64,000 bases of DNA from Opitutaceae bacterium (GCA_028284235.1 JANQSC010000009.1:1-64000), one strand, 5' to 3'; positions 44,902 to 55,137 are shown, counted from the first letter of the stretch. Numbers and translations are program-made. Notes: generated by a model from the sequence alone, not told the origin.

Positions 44902-47018
44902 ACGAGTTCGTGTTTCAATGGCCATGGATGCTTGCGCTGCTTTTTGCGGCATTCCCTTTGTATTGGTTGATTGGGCGCGCGTCGACGCGGAATCGAAACG
45001 CTCTGATCGAATTGACGGGAGAGGAGAAATCTCCCAGTCGAAAGGCCCAGTCGGTGAGCGTTTCAGTTTTTATCTTATTCGTGATCGCGTTGGCCCGCCC
45101 AGGTTACGATCCTACGCGTCACGAGATCGAACAAACGGGGCGGGATGTGGTTTTTGTTTTAGACGTTTCGCGAAGCATGCTGGCCCAAGACGCTTTCCCG
45201 TCGCGGCTGGAAGTGGCGAAGCAGGGAGTTCGAGATTGCTTGGAGAGCTTTAGCGGCCAGCAGGTTGGTCTGGTGATTTATGGGGGAAGCTCTTCGATAA
45301 GCTGTCCCCTCACGAACGACTACGACTTTGTTCGCTACATGCTCAATCAGGTCGAGCCGCGCAGCGTGGAGTTTGGCGGGACGCTTTTGTTGTCCGCGGT
45401 GGAGAAGTCGATCGACCAGGTGCTGGACAGTGATCGAGCGGGCTATCACGACTTGGTTGTGCTTACCGACGGTGAGGACCACGGACCGGGAATTGAGAAG
45501 CTGGCGGAACGAATCAAAGAAAGCGGCGTGAGCCCGTTGCTGGTGGGCATAGGTGATTCTGTGTCCGGATCGCGGATACCGATTTCCAATGACGAAGGAA
45601 CGATGATTCCTCTCAAGCACGAGGGAGCGATTGTCTACACGAAACTGCAGGACGAGGATCTTGCTAGGCTGGCTCGTCTCAGCCCGGGAGGCAGCTATGT
45701 GAAAGCGGGTACGTCTCCGTTTCATTTGGGCGATATTTATCGGGATTTCGCGGAAGGAAAAGAGTCCCTTCGGTCCGAAGGTGGAACCGGTTACGTGGTT
45801 TATAAAGAAGGGGCTTTTTGGATTCTGCCCTTGGCGTTCGCTCTGACCCTACTGCGAAAAGGCAGGTCGAGCTGGCAGGGCGGCTCAACAGCGCTGATCG
45901 GATTTTTGACGATTGTTATGAGCGCCCCAAAGACCGAGGCGCAAGAGGGGTTGGATTCGGTTGACTTCGAGCAAGCGAGCGAGTGGCTGAAAGCGGAACG
46001 GTTTGCGGATGCCGGGACCGCGTTCAATGAAGTGGCGCTGCGCATGGAAGCGAGTGGAGATTCGCGGGAACGGCTGGCGGTCGTCACGTTCAACGAGGGA
46101 TTGAGCTATCATTCGCTGGCGAAGGCGACGCTCGAAGCATCGCCGCGCGAAGCGTTGTCGGCAGCCGTGTACGCTCAGGACTTGTTTTTCAAGTCGGCGC
46201 GGCTTTGGCCGGAGAATCGCCGTTCGGGAATGCGTTTGAATTCTGTGGCGTTTTTGATCGAGGAAATCGAAGCGCGAATCGAAACTGAGGAGAAGCGTGC
46301 CCAGGAGCGGGACGAGGCGATCGAGGAGTTGCTTAATCGCATACGCGCCTTGCTCGAGGCGCAAACGGAGTTGAAGGATCGAGTCGCCGAGGCGGACATC
46401 GATCGGCGTCCTGTTAATCGGCGGGCTCCAAGACCCGCGAACGAACCCGAGCGGACTCCGCTGAACGCGGAAGCGACGGGGGCCGCGTTCGAAGATGGGC
46501 AGAACATTCTGCGGCTCGAAGGCATGTCGATTCGCGAGCGGATGTCGGAGATGGACGACGAGTATACGCTTCTGGGAGCGGCGGGAAGCGAAGGTCGCAC
46601 GCTCGAGAGCATTTTGAATCGGCCAATGGAGCTGATGGGAGAGGCGATCGAAGCGCAGCGGGAAGCGGAGGAGTTGTTGCCTCAATGGGGACACTGGCCG
46701 GCGGCTCGCTCGCGTCAGTCGGTGGCGATTGACCGTCTTCAGGAGATATTGGATTTGTTCGCTTCTAGCAGCGACGAGGAAGGCGAAGGGGAATGGGACG
46801 AGGAGGACTGGGAGGAGTATATGGATTCGGACGAGGGGGAATCGATGTCGTCTTCGCTACCGGTGAAGGGCGATTTCCGTCAGGATTCGCTGATGCAGCC
46901 GTTGCCGGTGCCCAGTTTTTCGGCGGAAGATGTGTTGATGGAGGAGATGGGGAACCAGCAGTTTCGGCAGCAGCAGCGGGCTAAGGCTCAAGCCGGGAAG
47001 GTGGAGAAGGATTGGTGA
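44898..47018 (+). CDS. BatB/BatC-like VWA protein with TPR and acidic tail
   Basis: A 706-residue protein that begins with GTG at the GTGA overlap with batA-like. The first ~330 residues match BatB: membrane helices (about 8-26 and 52-68) and a VWA domain with D89-V-S-R-S93 and VVLTDGEDHGPG. A helix near 315-330 returns through the membrane. The remainder is BatC-like: TPR-type helices (ASEWLKAERFADAGTAF), a coiled coil (IEARIETEEKRAQERDEAIEELL) and a strongly acidic stretch (SSDEEGEGEWDEEDWEEYMD). In many bacteria batB and batC are separate, so this is a fusion or a long BatB. It overlaps the next start (TGATG). Confidence 0.88.
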   Translation: MNEFVFQWPWMLALLFAAFPLYWLIGRASTRNRNALIELTGEEKSPSRKAQSVSVSVFILFVIALARPGYDPTRHEIEQTGRDVVFVLDVSRSMLAQDAFPSRLEVAKQGVRDCLESFSGQQVGLVIYGGSSSISCPLTNDYDFVRYMLNQVEPRSVEFGGTLLLSAVEKSIDQVLDSDRAGYHDLVVLTDGEDHGPGIEKLAERIKESGVSPLLVGIGDSVSGSRIPISNDEGTMIPLKHEGAIVYTKLQDEDLARLARLSPGGSYVKAGTSPFHLGDIYRDFAEGKESLRSEGGTGYVVYKEGAFWILPLAFALTLLRKGRSSWQGGSTALIGFLTIVMSAPKTEAQEGLDSVDFEQASEWLKAERFADAGTAFNEVALRMEASGDSRERLAVVTFNEGLSYHSLAKATLEASPREALSAAVYAQDLFFKSARLWPENRRSGMRLNSVAFLIEEIEARIETEEKRAQERDEAIEELLNRIRALLEAQTELKDRVAEADIDRRPVNRRAPRPANEPERTPLNAEATGAAFEDGQNILRLEGMSIRERMSEMDDEYTLLGAAGSEGRTLESILNRPMELMGEAIEAQREAEELLPQWGHWPAARSRQSVAIDRLQEILDLFASSSDEEGEGEWDEEDWEEYMDSDEGESMSSSLPVKGDFRQDSLMQPLPVPSFSAEDVLMEEMGNQQFRQQQRAKAQAGKVEKDW

Positions 47019-49564
47019 TGAGGGCGGTCTTGCTCAGATTTCGTGTGTTCGCCACTATAGCCACCTGTATCCAGATTCCGGTGTTGTGGTCGCAGGATGC
47101 GGAGCAGTCGAACGAAGTGACGGTTCATTTTAGCGACGCGAGTTGGTTTGTGAACGAGCTGTCGACGGCATTGGTGTTCACACGGGCGGAAGGCGAGCCG
47201 TCGTTGGAATCGCTCGACGGAGGGGCGGACTTTCGAATTTACACTTCGGATTTCATCGCCGTCGAGAATGACGAGCGGGGAAGCTTTGCTATGAGGGTGG
47301 AGTTTATTCCCTCTCGCTCGGGCGTGCTTCGCTTTCCATCGGTGGAAGTGAGCGTTGGAGAGGAGACCTTTTCTTCCTCCTCTCGTGAGATCCTTGTCGG
47401 AGAGCCCAAGCAAAGTCCGGCAATGTCGTTCTCGATCACTCCGGAAAAGACGCGTGTGTTTGTTGGGGAGCCCTTGCGGTTGGATTTTATTTGGCGATGC
47501 GATTTGCCGATGAATCAGTTACGCGATTTGCAATTGTATCCAGATTTTTTTAATAACGCATCTATAGAGGTGGTGATCCCTCGGAGTGTGGCTCCCGAAG
47601 AAGAGCAATACGGCTTGCCGGTCGGGGGGAGACGGGCGATCGCTCGAAGAATTGCCGAAGAAGATTCGTTTCCGCCAAATATGGGCGAGTTGCGTTTTTC
47701 GGCGTTCATCCGCATCGAAGAGCCGGGCCGATACGCGATTCCTCAAACGCGGCTACTCTGCTCGCGACTCTTGGAGGAGAATGCGCAGTCGAACCGCTAC
47801 GCCGCTTATTTCAATAATGCGCTGTTCGAACCCGCGGACCGTTCGGCTCCCTACGAGAAGTTGCATGCGTTTGCGAATGAGTTTGAGATTGAGGCGCGTC
47901 CGATACCGGAGGAAGGCCGTCTGGAGTCGTTTAGCGGCTTGTTCGACCCCGAGTCGATTTCGGTCGAAGTGGCGCCGAATCCGGTCGAAGTCGGTCAATT
48001 GATGGAGATCCGGGTGGACGTTGCGTCAGACGTATGTTCAGAGATGCTGCAAATCCCGGACTTGAGTCGGCAAGCGGCCTTGCGGAATCGGTTTTGGGTC
48101 AGCTCGGAGGTGAATGAAGTGTGGCGTCCCCAAGGGAGGACCTTCGTGGCGCGCGCTCGTCCGCTTACGACTCGATTCGATCGTTTTCCTAGCTTGGAGA
48201 TTCAAACGTTTTCCTCGGATGAAGCGAAATTCAATCTAATTGAAACTGACCCGATCGAGCTGAAGATTCGGCCGAGCGACGGGAAGGATTTCTTCCCGAT
48301 CGAGAATATTCCGGGCGCCCGTGTTTCTGTGGTTGGAAATGCGGACGGAGTTTGGCACAACCCGAAGGCAACGATGCTGAACGACTTTCTGGATTGGACA
48401 CTGCGCACGCTCGTGGACGGAGTCTGGGCGATTTTGGCGCTGGGATTGGTCGCGATCGGGTTGGGGTCGGTTTGGGCTCGGGAAATGCGAAAGCGGGCGT
48501 TGGATGAGGACTATCGGAGGCGACGCGAGGCGTATCGCGCCTTTCGCGTTTCGATGGGGAAGGGCGAGGACCCGGTCGAGGCGTTGCGGACGCTTATCGG
48601 TCGATGCTTCGATCGACGTCCCTCGGCGCTGACCGCTCGCGACGCGGCTCGACTGCTGGCGGAGGTGGAAGGCGATGGGGAACTGGTTCGTGATATTGAG
48701 ACGGCTATCGAACAAGTGGATACACAACGCTATGCTCCTGGGGGCGCGAGCGGACAAACGGCGATTCCGACCGAACGGTTCGGAGAGCGTGTATTCAATT
48801 TAGTGAAACGCGGGGCACCCGTTTTGTTTTTCATTGGAGTGTTGTGTGGAAGCGATTCCGCGCGGGCGGCTGACTGGGCAGCGGCGGAGGAGCGGTTTCA
48901 AGCAGCGTTGTCCGCAGCGGAAGCGGGCGTCGGCTCCAGCGAGGAGGCGGCCTTGTTCGTGGAGGCGGCATTGGCCTTCGAAGCCTGTGGCGAAGCAGGC
49001 ACGCGGCCCGGGCTGTCGTGGCTGAACGCCGGCAACGCGTGGTTCAAGGCCGGCAAGGTAGGCCGGGCGATCGCGAATTATCGACAAGCGGAAAGCTATC
49101 GCCCCTTCGACGCGAAGATCGCCAGCAATTTGGCGTCGGCCCGGGCGCTGCGGCGAGACGAATTTGGAAATGAAGAACGCGGGACGCTGGTTCCTACTCG
49201 GTGGATCCAGGCGACGTTTTCGGTTGCGTGGATCGCGTTTTGTCTGGTCGTGATTGGATGGATACGATTTCGAAGCAAATTGTGGACGATTGCGAGTGGA
49301 ACGGCATTGGCCTTGGTCTTGGCGCTCGTGTCGATTTTGGCGTTTAGAGAATTGAGAGGCGTGAAGGAGGGCGTCTTGATCGTAGAAGAGGCGTATGCTC
49401 GAAAAGGCCCTAGCTATTCCTACTCGTCGGCTTACGTGTCGCCGCTACATGACGGCTTGGAGCTGAGGTTGCTGGAGGAACGGTCGGGCTGGGTCCGCGT
49501 TCGGCTCGAAGACGAGAGCGAAAGCTGGCTGCCCAGCGAAGTGGTGCAGTCGTTTCGGTACTAG
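47018..49564 (+). CDS. BatD-BatE fusion protein
   Basis: An 848-residue protein starting at the TGATG overlap. The first ~465 residues are BatD-like (oxygen tolerance family): signal peptide, beta-sandwich repeats (VNELSTALVFTRAEGE, SRSGVLRFPSVEVSV, EPGRYAIPQTRLLCSR) and a membrane helix (about 455-475). A cytoplasmic part, another hydrophobic segment near 605-615 and a TPR pair follow (LSWLNAGNAWFKAGKVGRAIANYRQAESYRPFDAKIASNL), then two more helices (about 725-745 and 752-770) and a C-terminal SH3-like domain (VLIVEEAYARKGPSYSYSSAY), all as in BatE. It is the last gene of the operon, which has no visible terminator. Confidence 0.87.
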   Translation: MRAVLLRFRVFATIATCIQIPVLWSQDAEQSNEVTVHFSDASWFVNELSTALVFTRAEGEPSLESLDGGADFRIYTSDFIAVENDERGSFAMRVEFIPSRSGVLRFPSVEVSVGEETFSSSSREILVGEPKQSPAMSFSITPEKTRVFVGEPLRLDFIWRCDLPMNQLRDLQLYPDFFNNASIEVVIPRSVAPEEEQYGLPVGGRRAIARRIAEEDSFPPNMGELRFSAFIRIEEPGRYAIPQTRLLCSRLLEENAQSNRYAAYFNNALFEPADRSAPYEKLHAFANEFEIEARPIPEEGRLESFSGLFDPESISVEVAPNPVEVGQLMEIRVDVASDVCSEMLQIPDLSRQAALRNRFWVSSEVNEVWRPQGRTFVARARPLTTRFDRFPSLEIQTFSSDEAKFNLIETDPIELKIRPSDGKDFFPIENIPGARVSVVGNADGVWHNPKATMLNDFLDWTLRTLVDGVWAILALGLVAIGLGSVWAREMRKRALDEDYRRRREAYRAFRVSMGKGEDPVEALRTLIGRCFDRRPSALTARDAARLLAEVEGDGELVRDIETAIEQVDTQRYAPGGASGQTAIPTERFGERVFNLVKRGAPVLFFIGVLCGSDSARAADWAAAEERFQAALSAAEAGVGSSEEAALFVEAALAFEACGEAGTRPGLSWLNAGNAWFKAGKVGRAIANYRQAESYRPFDAKIASNLASARALRRDEFGNEERGTLVPTRWIQATFSVAWIAFCLVVIGWIRFRSKLWTIASGTALALVLALVSILAFRELRGVKEGVLIVEEAYARKGPSYSYSSAYVSPLHDGLELRLLEERSGWVRVRLEDESESWLPSEVVQSFRY

Positions 49565-49660
49565 GAGTTGTTTCTTGCATCGCTCGCTGGATCCTCGCCC
49601 ATTGGCTTGGCTGCGTTTGACATTTGACAGTGCGCGCAAGGGACGGACCATGATCCGCCG

Positions 49661-50863
49661 ATGAACCGAGAATCCCAATCCAGTCCGTCAAAGACCCTGC
49701 TTTGGATTCAGGTCGCGGTATTCGTTTACGTCCTCCTCGTCGGGGTTGGGCTGATTGGGGAGGGATTCAATTTAGCTTCGGGAGGCTCGGAGGGGGCGGC
49801 CAAGATATTTGCCTTCGCGAGCAACCCCGTAGTCGGCGTGATTCTAGGGACGCTCTGCACTGCGTTGGTTCAATCGTCCAGCACGGTGACCTCGGTGATC
49901 GTTGGACTGGTGGCGGGCGGCGTGCCGGTGTCTATCGCAGTTCCGATGATAATGGGAGCGAACATGGGCACGTCTATCACAAACACGATTGTCAGCCTTG
50001 GCTTCCTCAAAGACCGCGCCTCGTTTAAAAAGAGTTTTCAGGCCGCGACGGTCCACGACTTTTTCAATCTCTTCTCCATTTTGATTTTCCTTCCGTTGGA
50101 GGTGATTTTCCATCCGCTGGAACGCATTGCCGGAATGATGTCGGGCGGGTTCGCGGGAGCGGGCGGAGCGTCCATAAAGAGTTTCAATATTGTTGGGAAC
50201 GCGACTAAGCCGGTTTCGAATTTCATCGTCGAGCTCCTGGAGCCTCTCGCGTTCGCGGCACCTTACGTGGCGATTGGGCTCGGAATCGGATGTGTGGTCA
50301 TCTCGGTGCTCCTGCTGGGCAAAGCGCTGCGCGCTACGCTCACGGGGAAAGCGAAAGGCGTACTTGAAAGCGCTGTCGGGAAGAGTCCTTTGAGAGGCGT
50401 GGCTTCGGGAACGGTCGTTACCGTGCTTGTCCAGTCTTCCTCAACCACCACCAGCCTCGTCGTCCCCTTGGCGGGCTCGGGCGTCTTGACGCTGAGGCAG
50501 GTGTTCCCGTTTACGATGGGGGCGAACATCGGCACCTGCATCACGTCCTTGTTGGCCGCTACTTCGGTTGGCGGCGCCCATGAGCTATTCGCCCTGCAAA
50601 TCGCCCTCGTGCACTTGCTCTACAATGTGTTTGGCGTGACTCTGTTTCTCTGTATTCCCGGGCTTAAGGAACTGCCTATTCGACTGGCGGAGTTCTTGGG
50701 CGCGCAGACCGAAAAGAACAGAGGCTGGGCTCTCGCCTACATTTTCGGGGTGTTCTTCTTTCTCCCCGGGGTGGTGCTCGGCGCTCAATATCTGAGCGAC
50801 CAATCCCGCGCTGAAGCGGAAAACGGGCAGGGCGCTCCCGCGATTGAGAACGCAGCGGAGTGA
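49661..50863 (+). CDS. Na/Pi cotransporter family protein
   Basis: An inner-membrane sodium-dependent phosphate transporter of the SLC34/NptA type. The 400-residue protein has the inverted repeat of the family: two QSSS motifs, Q71-S-S-S in LCTALVQSSSTVTSVIVG and Q258-S-S-S in VTVLVQSSSTTTSLVVP, each followed by GAN-GT (MGANMGTSITNT, MGANIGTCITSL). There is no PhoU-like C-terminal domain. The last residues are charged (AEAENGQGAPAIENAAE). It stands between the Bat operon and the PSD1 gene pair. Confidence 0.92.
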   Translation: MNRESQSSPSKTLLWIQVAVFVYVLLVGVGLIGEGFNLASGGSEGAAKIFAFASNPVVGVILGTLCTALVQSSSTVTSVIVGLVAGGVPVSIAVPMIMGANMGTSITNTIVSLGFLKDRASFKKSFQAATVHDFFNLFSILIFLPLEVIFHPLERIAGMMSGGFAGAGGASIKSFNIVGNATKPVSNFIVELLEPLAFAAPYVAIGLGIGCVVISVLLLGKALRATLTGKAKGVLESAVGKSPLRGVASGTVVTVLVQSSSTTTSLVVPLAGSGVLTLRQVFPFTMGANIGTCITSLLAATSVGGAHELFALQIALVHLLYNVFGVTLFLCIPGLKELPIRLAEFLGAQTEKNRGWALAYIFGVFFFLPGVVLGAQYLSDQSRAEAENGQGAPAIENAAE

Positions 50864-50980
50864 TTGTCGGCTCCGGGGCGTGGGATTTGTCTCCGTGTCC
50901 CCGCCAGTTCGAGCGGTTCGTTGGTGTTCTAATAACTGGACATTTCGCGGGACGAGGGCAGAAATTGACGCTCTACCCCG

Positions 50981-53518
50981 ATGAGTCGATTTCCGCACCG
51001 ATTTCCGATCGTAATTACCCAAGCGCGGAGCTGGGTGGTTTGCTTGGCGTTTTTTGGAGTCTACGCAGCACTGTTGGCCGAGGAGGAAAAGGTTTCGTTC
51101 AACCACGATATTCGTCCCATCATGTCGGATACTTGCTTCCAGTGCCACGGTCCGGATCCGAACACCCGCGAAGGCGATCTGCGGCTCGATACTTACGAAG
51201 GGGCGACCGAAGATCGGGGTGGTTACGCGGCCCTGATTCCGGGGGACACGGACGAGAGCGAGTTGATTTGGCGGATTTTCACGGACGACGAAGCGGACAT
51301 AATGCCGCCGGTGGAGCACTTCAGGCGCCTGACCGAAGAGGAAAAAGACCTGTTCCGAAGATGGGTCGAACAGGGCGGCGAGTACGAGGACCATTGGGCG
51401 TTCATCGCTCCGGCGAAGAATGCGGCGCCCGAGAGCGCCGAGTCGAAATGGGGGCGCAACGAGATTGACACCTTTGTGTTGGAGAAACTGGAAGACGCCG
51501 GCCTGTCGCCCGCGCCAGAAGCGAGCCAGGAAACGCTGATTCGACGCCTTTCTCTGGACCTGACCGGTTTGCCTCCGACACTGGACGAGGTGGACGCTTT
51601 TGTATCGGATGGTTCTGACGCCGCGTACGAGGATTTGGTCGACCGCCTGCTCGCGTCGCCTCGGTATGGGGAACGCATGGTTTGGGAGTGGCTGGACGCG
51701 GCGCGTTACTCGGACAGCAATGGTTATCAGAACGACGACGAGCGGGGAATGTGGCCGTGGCGGGATTGGGCGGTGGACGCGTTGAACGCGAACATGCCTT
51801 ACGACCAGTTCAGCATCGAGCAGATTGCGGGCGATCTTTTGCCGAACGCGACGCAGGATCAAGTTTTGGCCACCGCGTTCTTGCGTAACCACATGATCAA
51901 CGGGGAAGGCGGTCGGCTGCCGGAGGAAAACCGAATCGACTATCTCGTCGATCAAGTCGACACGGTATCCACAATTTGGATGGGATTAACGTTTGGTTGC
52001 GCTCGTTGCCATGACCACAAGTACGACCCGATCACGCAGCGCGAGTATTTTCAGCTAATGGCCTTCTTCGACAAGACGGAGGTGACCGGTTCGGGACGGA
52101 ACCCGCACACGCCCCCGGTGTTGGATTTGTCGACGGAAGAGCATGCCCGAGGCGTTGAGGAGCGGGAGCAATTGAAAATCGCGGCGGCGGAGGAGCTGGA
52201 TCGCGTCGAGCGTATTCTGTTCCCGAGACCGGAAGGCGAGTTGACGATCGAGTCCGAGCGAGCGAAGTCCATAACCAATGGAGCGGTGCAGGGGCTGTTT
52301 AAACAGAAGGTGATTGACCGGCGCCCCGAGCCTTTGGTCGCGATTATCGCTGAGTATGGGGACTCGGAGCCGGAATACGTGGAAGCGACACGCAAGTACA
52401 TCAAAGCGTACCAGAATCTCGACATCTACAAGAACGAGCGGCCGATCGTGATGGTGATGGCGGATACGGTGGAGCGCGATACGTTCATATTGAACAACGG
52501 TTTGTACGATCAGCCGACCGAAAAAGTGGTCACAGGGTTTCCGGCCGCGCTGAATGGAGGGGACTCGAACATCGGCGATTGGAACCGGCTGGATCTGGCC
52601 CGATGGCTGATGTCGGACGCGCATCCCTTGGCGGCCCGCGTCGCTGTGAATCGCTATTGGCAGCAGTTTTTCGGGAGAGGTTTGCTGGAGCAAGTGGAGA
52701 ACTTTGGCGTGCAGAGCAAGCCGCCCGTTTACGAGTCTCTTCTGGATTGGCTGGCGGTGGAGTTTCGCGAAAGCGGCTGGGATGTGAAGGCGCTGCACAA
52801 ACGTATTGTCATGAGCGCTACGTACCGTCAGTCGTCGCGGATTTCGGAGGCGATGCGCGAGCGTGATCCTGCCAACGAACTCTTGGCCCGCGGCCCGCGT
52901 TTTCGAATGCAGTCGTGGATGCTGCGGGATCAGGCCTTGGCGTTGGGCGGTCTGCTGAACGAGACGATCGGCGGCCCGCCGGTCAAGCCATACCAGCCAG
53001 AGGGGATTTGGAAGGAAGCGTCGTTCGGGTTCATTACTTATGAGCAAGACAAAGGCGAGGACTTGTATCGAAGGAGTCTTTACACGTTCTGGCGTCGCAT
53101 TGTCGGGCCGCCGGTGTTTTTCGATTCGACCGCGCGTCAGGTGTGCGAGGTGAAGGCGTTGCGGACGAATACGCCGCTGCATGCGTTGACGACGTTGAAC
53201 GATGTTACCTTTACCGAAGCGGCTCGAGGATTCGCGCAGCGGGTTTTGTCGGGCGATGAAACGAGCGACGGGCGCCGCTTGCAGATGGCGTTCAGGGAGG
53301 CGACAGCTCGCCTTCCCAATCGGACGGAACGAAGGACATTGGAGAAGGCCCTCACGAAGTACCGCTCGCACTTTCGTTCAGATCGCGCCGCGGCGGAAAA
53401 ACTGGTTTCCGTGGGCGAGTCGCGCCGCGACACGTCTTTGGATGTCTCGGAACACGCGGCATGGTCGACGGTGTGCCTGATGCTGTTGAATTTGGACGAG
53501 ACGCTAACGAAGGAGTAG
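50981..53518 (+). CDS. Secreted PSCyt1/DUF1549/DUF1553 (PSD1-type) protein
   Basis: An 845-residue exported protein of a family abundant in Planctomycetes and Verrucomicrobia. After a signal peptide (about 1-33) the cytochrome-like PSCyt1 domain has C52-F-Q-C55-H56 and IMPPVEHFR. DUF1549 runs from about 155 (IDTFVLEKLEDAGLSPAPEAS, RRLSLDLTGLPPT, DRLLASPRYGERM, WEWLDAARYSDSNGYQND), ending in GLTFGCARCHDHKYDPI, a second CxxCH. DUF1553 covers the last 350 residues (DWNRLDLARWLMSDAHPLAARVAVNRYWQQFFGRG, SATYRQSS, LLARGPRFRM). Function unknown; it is paired with the DUF1501 gene 8 bp downstream. Confidence 0.92.
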   Translation: MSRFPHRFPIVITQARSWVVCLAFFGVYAALLAEEEKVSFNHDIRPIMSDTCFQCHGPDPNTREGDLRLDTYEGATEDRGGYAALIPGDTDESELIWRIFTDDEADIMPPVEHFRRLTEEEKDLFRRWVEQGGEYEDHWAFIAPAKNAAPESAESKWGRNEIDTFVLEKLEDAGLSPAPEASQETLIRRLSLDLTGLPPTLDEVDAFVSDGSDAAYEDLVDRLLASPRYGERMVWEWLDAARYSDSNGYQNDDERGMWPWRDWAVDALNANMPYDQFSIEQIAGDLLPNATQDQVLATAFLRNHMINGEGGRLPEENRIDYLVDQVDTVSTIWMGLTFGCARCHDHKYDPITQREYFQLMAFFDKTEVTGSGRNPHTPPVLDLSTEEHARGVEEREQLKIAAAEELDRVERILFPRPEGELTIESERAKSITNGAVQGLFKQKVIDRRPEPLVAIIAEYGDSEPEYVEATRKYIKAYQNLDIYKNERPIVMVMADTVERDTFILNNGLYDQPTEKVVTGFPAALNGGDSNIGDWNRLDLARWLMSDAHPLAARVAVNRYWQQFFGRGLLEQVENFGVQSKPPVYESLLDWLAVEFRESGWDVKALHKRIVMSATYRQSSRISEAMRERDPANELLARGPRFRMQSWMLRDQALALGGLLNETIGGPPVKPYQPEGIWKEASFGFITYEQDKGEDLYRRSLYTFWRRIVGPPVFFDSTARQVCEVKALRTNTPLHALTTLNDVTFTEAARGFAQRVLSGDETSDGRRLQMAFREATARLPNRTERRTLEKALTKYRSHFRSDRAAAEKLVSVGESRRDTSLDVSEHAAWSTVCLMLLNLDETLTKE

Positions 53519-53526
53519 TTTGAGTT

Positions 53527-54972
53527 ATGGACCCGATAGTTGACGCGAAGAGACAGTTTACCCGGCGCGAGTTTTTCGGCAAGACGGCCCAAGGGATAGG
53601 GGCGGTAGCGCTGGCGAGTTTGCTCGACGGAAAGTCCTTCGCTCAGAACGTCGCGAACCCGTCGGTTCTTCCTCACTTTGCCCCGAAAGCGAAGCGAGTA
53701 ATCTACCTCCTGCAAAACGGGGCTCCGTCGCATGTTGATCTGTTCGACTACAAGCCGATGCTGGCGAAGCTGCGGGGCGAACCGGTTCCGGATTCGGTAT
53801 TGGGCGGGAAGCGTTTCAGCTCGATGACCAATACCAAGGACAAGCTGCTCTTGCCCAATATCACAGAGTTCGCCCAGTACGGCGCGAACGGCATGTGGCT
53901 GGGTAGTTTTCTCCCGCATACGCAGGGGATCGTGGACGAGCTTTGCTTCGTCCGCTCGATGCACACGACTTCGGTCAATCACGCGCCGGGTATCAACTAC
54001 TTTTTGTCGGGGGCTGAAATCCCGGGGAGACCGAGTATGGGCGCGTGGTTGAGCTATGGCTTGGGTTCGGAAGCGGAAGACTTGCCCGCGTTCGTGGCGA
54101 TGACCTCGCGTGACAAGGAAGCGTCCTGCGGCCAGATTTTCTACGACTTCTATTGGGGCTCGGGTTTTTTGCCTACCAAGTATCAGGGCGTCAAATTTCG
54201 GGGCAGCGGCGATCCGGTACTTTATCTTTCCAATCCGGACGGGGTGAGTCGCGAGTTGCGCAGAAGTATGCTCGACGACTTGGCGAAACTGAACGAGGAG
54301 AAGTTGAAGGACTACGGGGATCCAGAGATCGCGACTCGAATTTCCCAATACGAAATGGCCTACAAAATGCAGGTCAGCGTGCCCGAGCTGACGGACTTTT
54401 CCAACGAGTCGGAGGAAACCTTGGCCATGTACGGCCCCGATGTGCATCGCGAGGGCAGTTATGGATACAATTGTCTGATGGCTCGTCGTCTGGTCGAGCG
54501 CGGCACTCGATTCGTGCAGCTGATGCATGCGGGCTGGGATCAGCACAACAATTTGAATCGTCAGCTCGAGATTCAATGTCTGGATACCGATCAGCCGAGC
54601 GCCGCGCTGATAACGGATTTAAAGCAGCGCGGATTGTTGGACGAGACTTTGGTGATTTGGGGAGGGGAATTCGGCCGAACGCCTTTCCTCCAAGGCGAGT
54701 TCGACAACTACGCCCGCTGGGGTCGGGACCACCATCCGTATGGATTCACGGTTTGGATGGCGGGGGGCGGCGTGAAGCCGGGATACGTCCATGGGGCGAC
54801 GGACGATTTTGGCTTCAACGCAGTAGAGAAACCGGTCCACGTGCACGACTTTCAGGCGACGATTCTCCATCTGCTGGGAATCGACCACGAACGGTTCACC
54901 TACAAATTCCAAGGGCGGAATTACCGATTAACGGATGTGCACGGCCACGTGGTCGACGACATTCTCGCCTGA
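53527..54972 (+). CDS. DUF1501 protein with Tat signal
   Basis: A 481-residue exported protein with an alkaline-phosphatase/sulfatase-like fold. The N-terminus has RREFFGKTAQGIGAVALASLL, a twin-arginine signal. YLLQNGAPSHVDLFDYKP, MHTTSVNHAPGINYFLSG, PGRPSMGAWLSYGLGSE, LMHAGWDQHNNL, IWGGEFGRTPFLQG and GRDHHPYGFTVWMAGGGVKPG are diagnostic for DUF1501. It normally accompanies DUF1549/DUF1553 proteins. An AAGGAG within the end of the upstream gene serves as ribosome-binding site and couples the two. The biochemical role is not known. Confidence 0.92.
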   Translation: MDPIVDAKRQFTRREFFGKTAQGIGAVALASLLDGKSFAQNVANPSVLPHFAPKAKRVIYLLQNGAPSHVDLFDYKPMLAKLRGEPVPDSVLGGKRFSSMTNTKDKLLLPNITEFAQYGANGMWLGSFLPHTQGIVDELCFVRSMHTTSVNHAPGINYFLSGAEIPGRPSMGAWLSYGLGSEAEDLPAFVAMTSRDKEASCGQIFYDFYWGSGFLPTKYQGVKFRGSGDPVLYLSNPDGVSRELRRSMLDDLAKLNEEKLKDYGDPEIATRISQYEMAYKMQVSVPELTDFSNESEETLAMYGPDVHREGSYGYNCLMARRLVERGTRFVQLMHAGWDQHNNLNRQLEIQCLDTDQPSAALITDLKQRGLLDETLVIWGGEFGRTPFLQGEFDNYARWGRDHHPYGFTVWMAGGGVKPGYVHGATDDFGFNAVEKPVHVHDFQATILHLLGIDHERFTYKFQGRNYRLTDVHGHVVDDILA

Positions 54973-55137
54973 CGAGGGTCGCGAAGGACGGCGGGGCCTC
55001 GCGCTGGGGAAGCGGGTTTGAACGGATTTTGGGTGGTTTACGCCGCTGCCGCCGCGAGATTCTCGTGTTGGTTTACTCGATTCCCCCTTCTGCAACAGTT
55101 TCATTTTCAAGAGTTTGCGGTGGATGTGAGCATTTTT

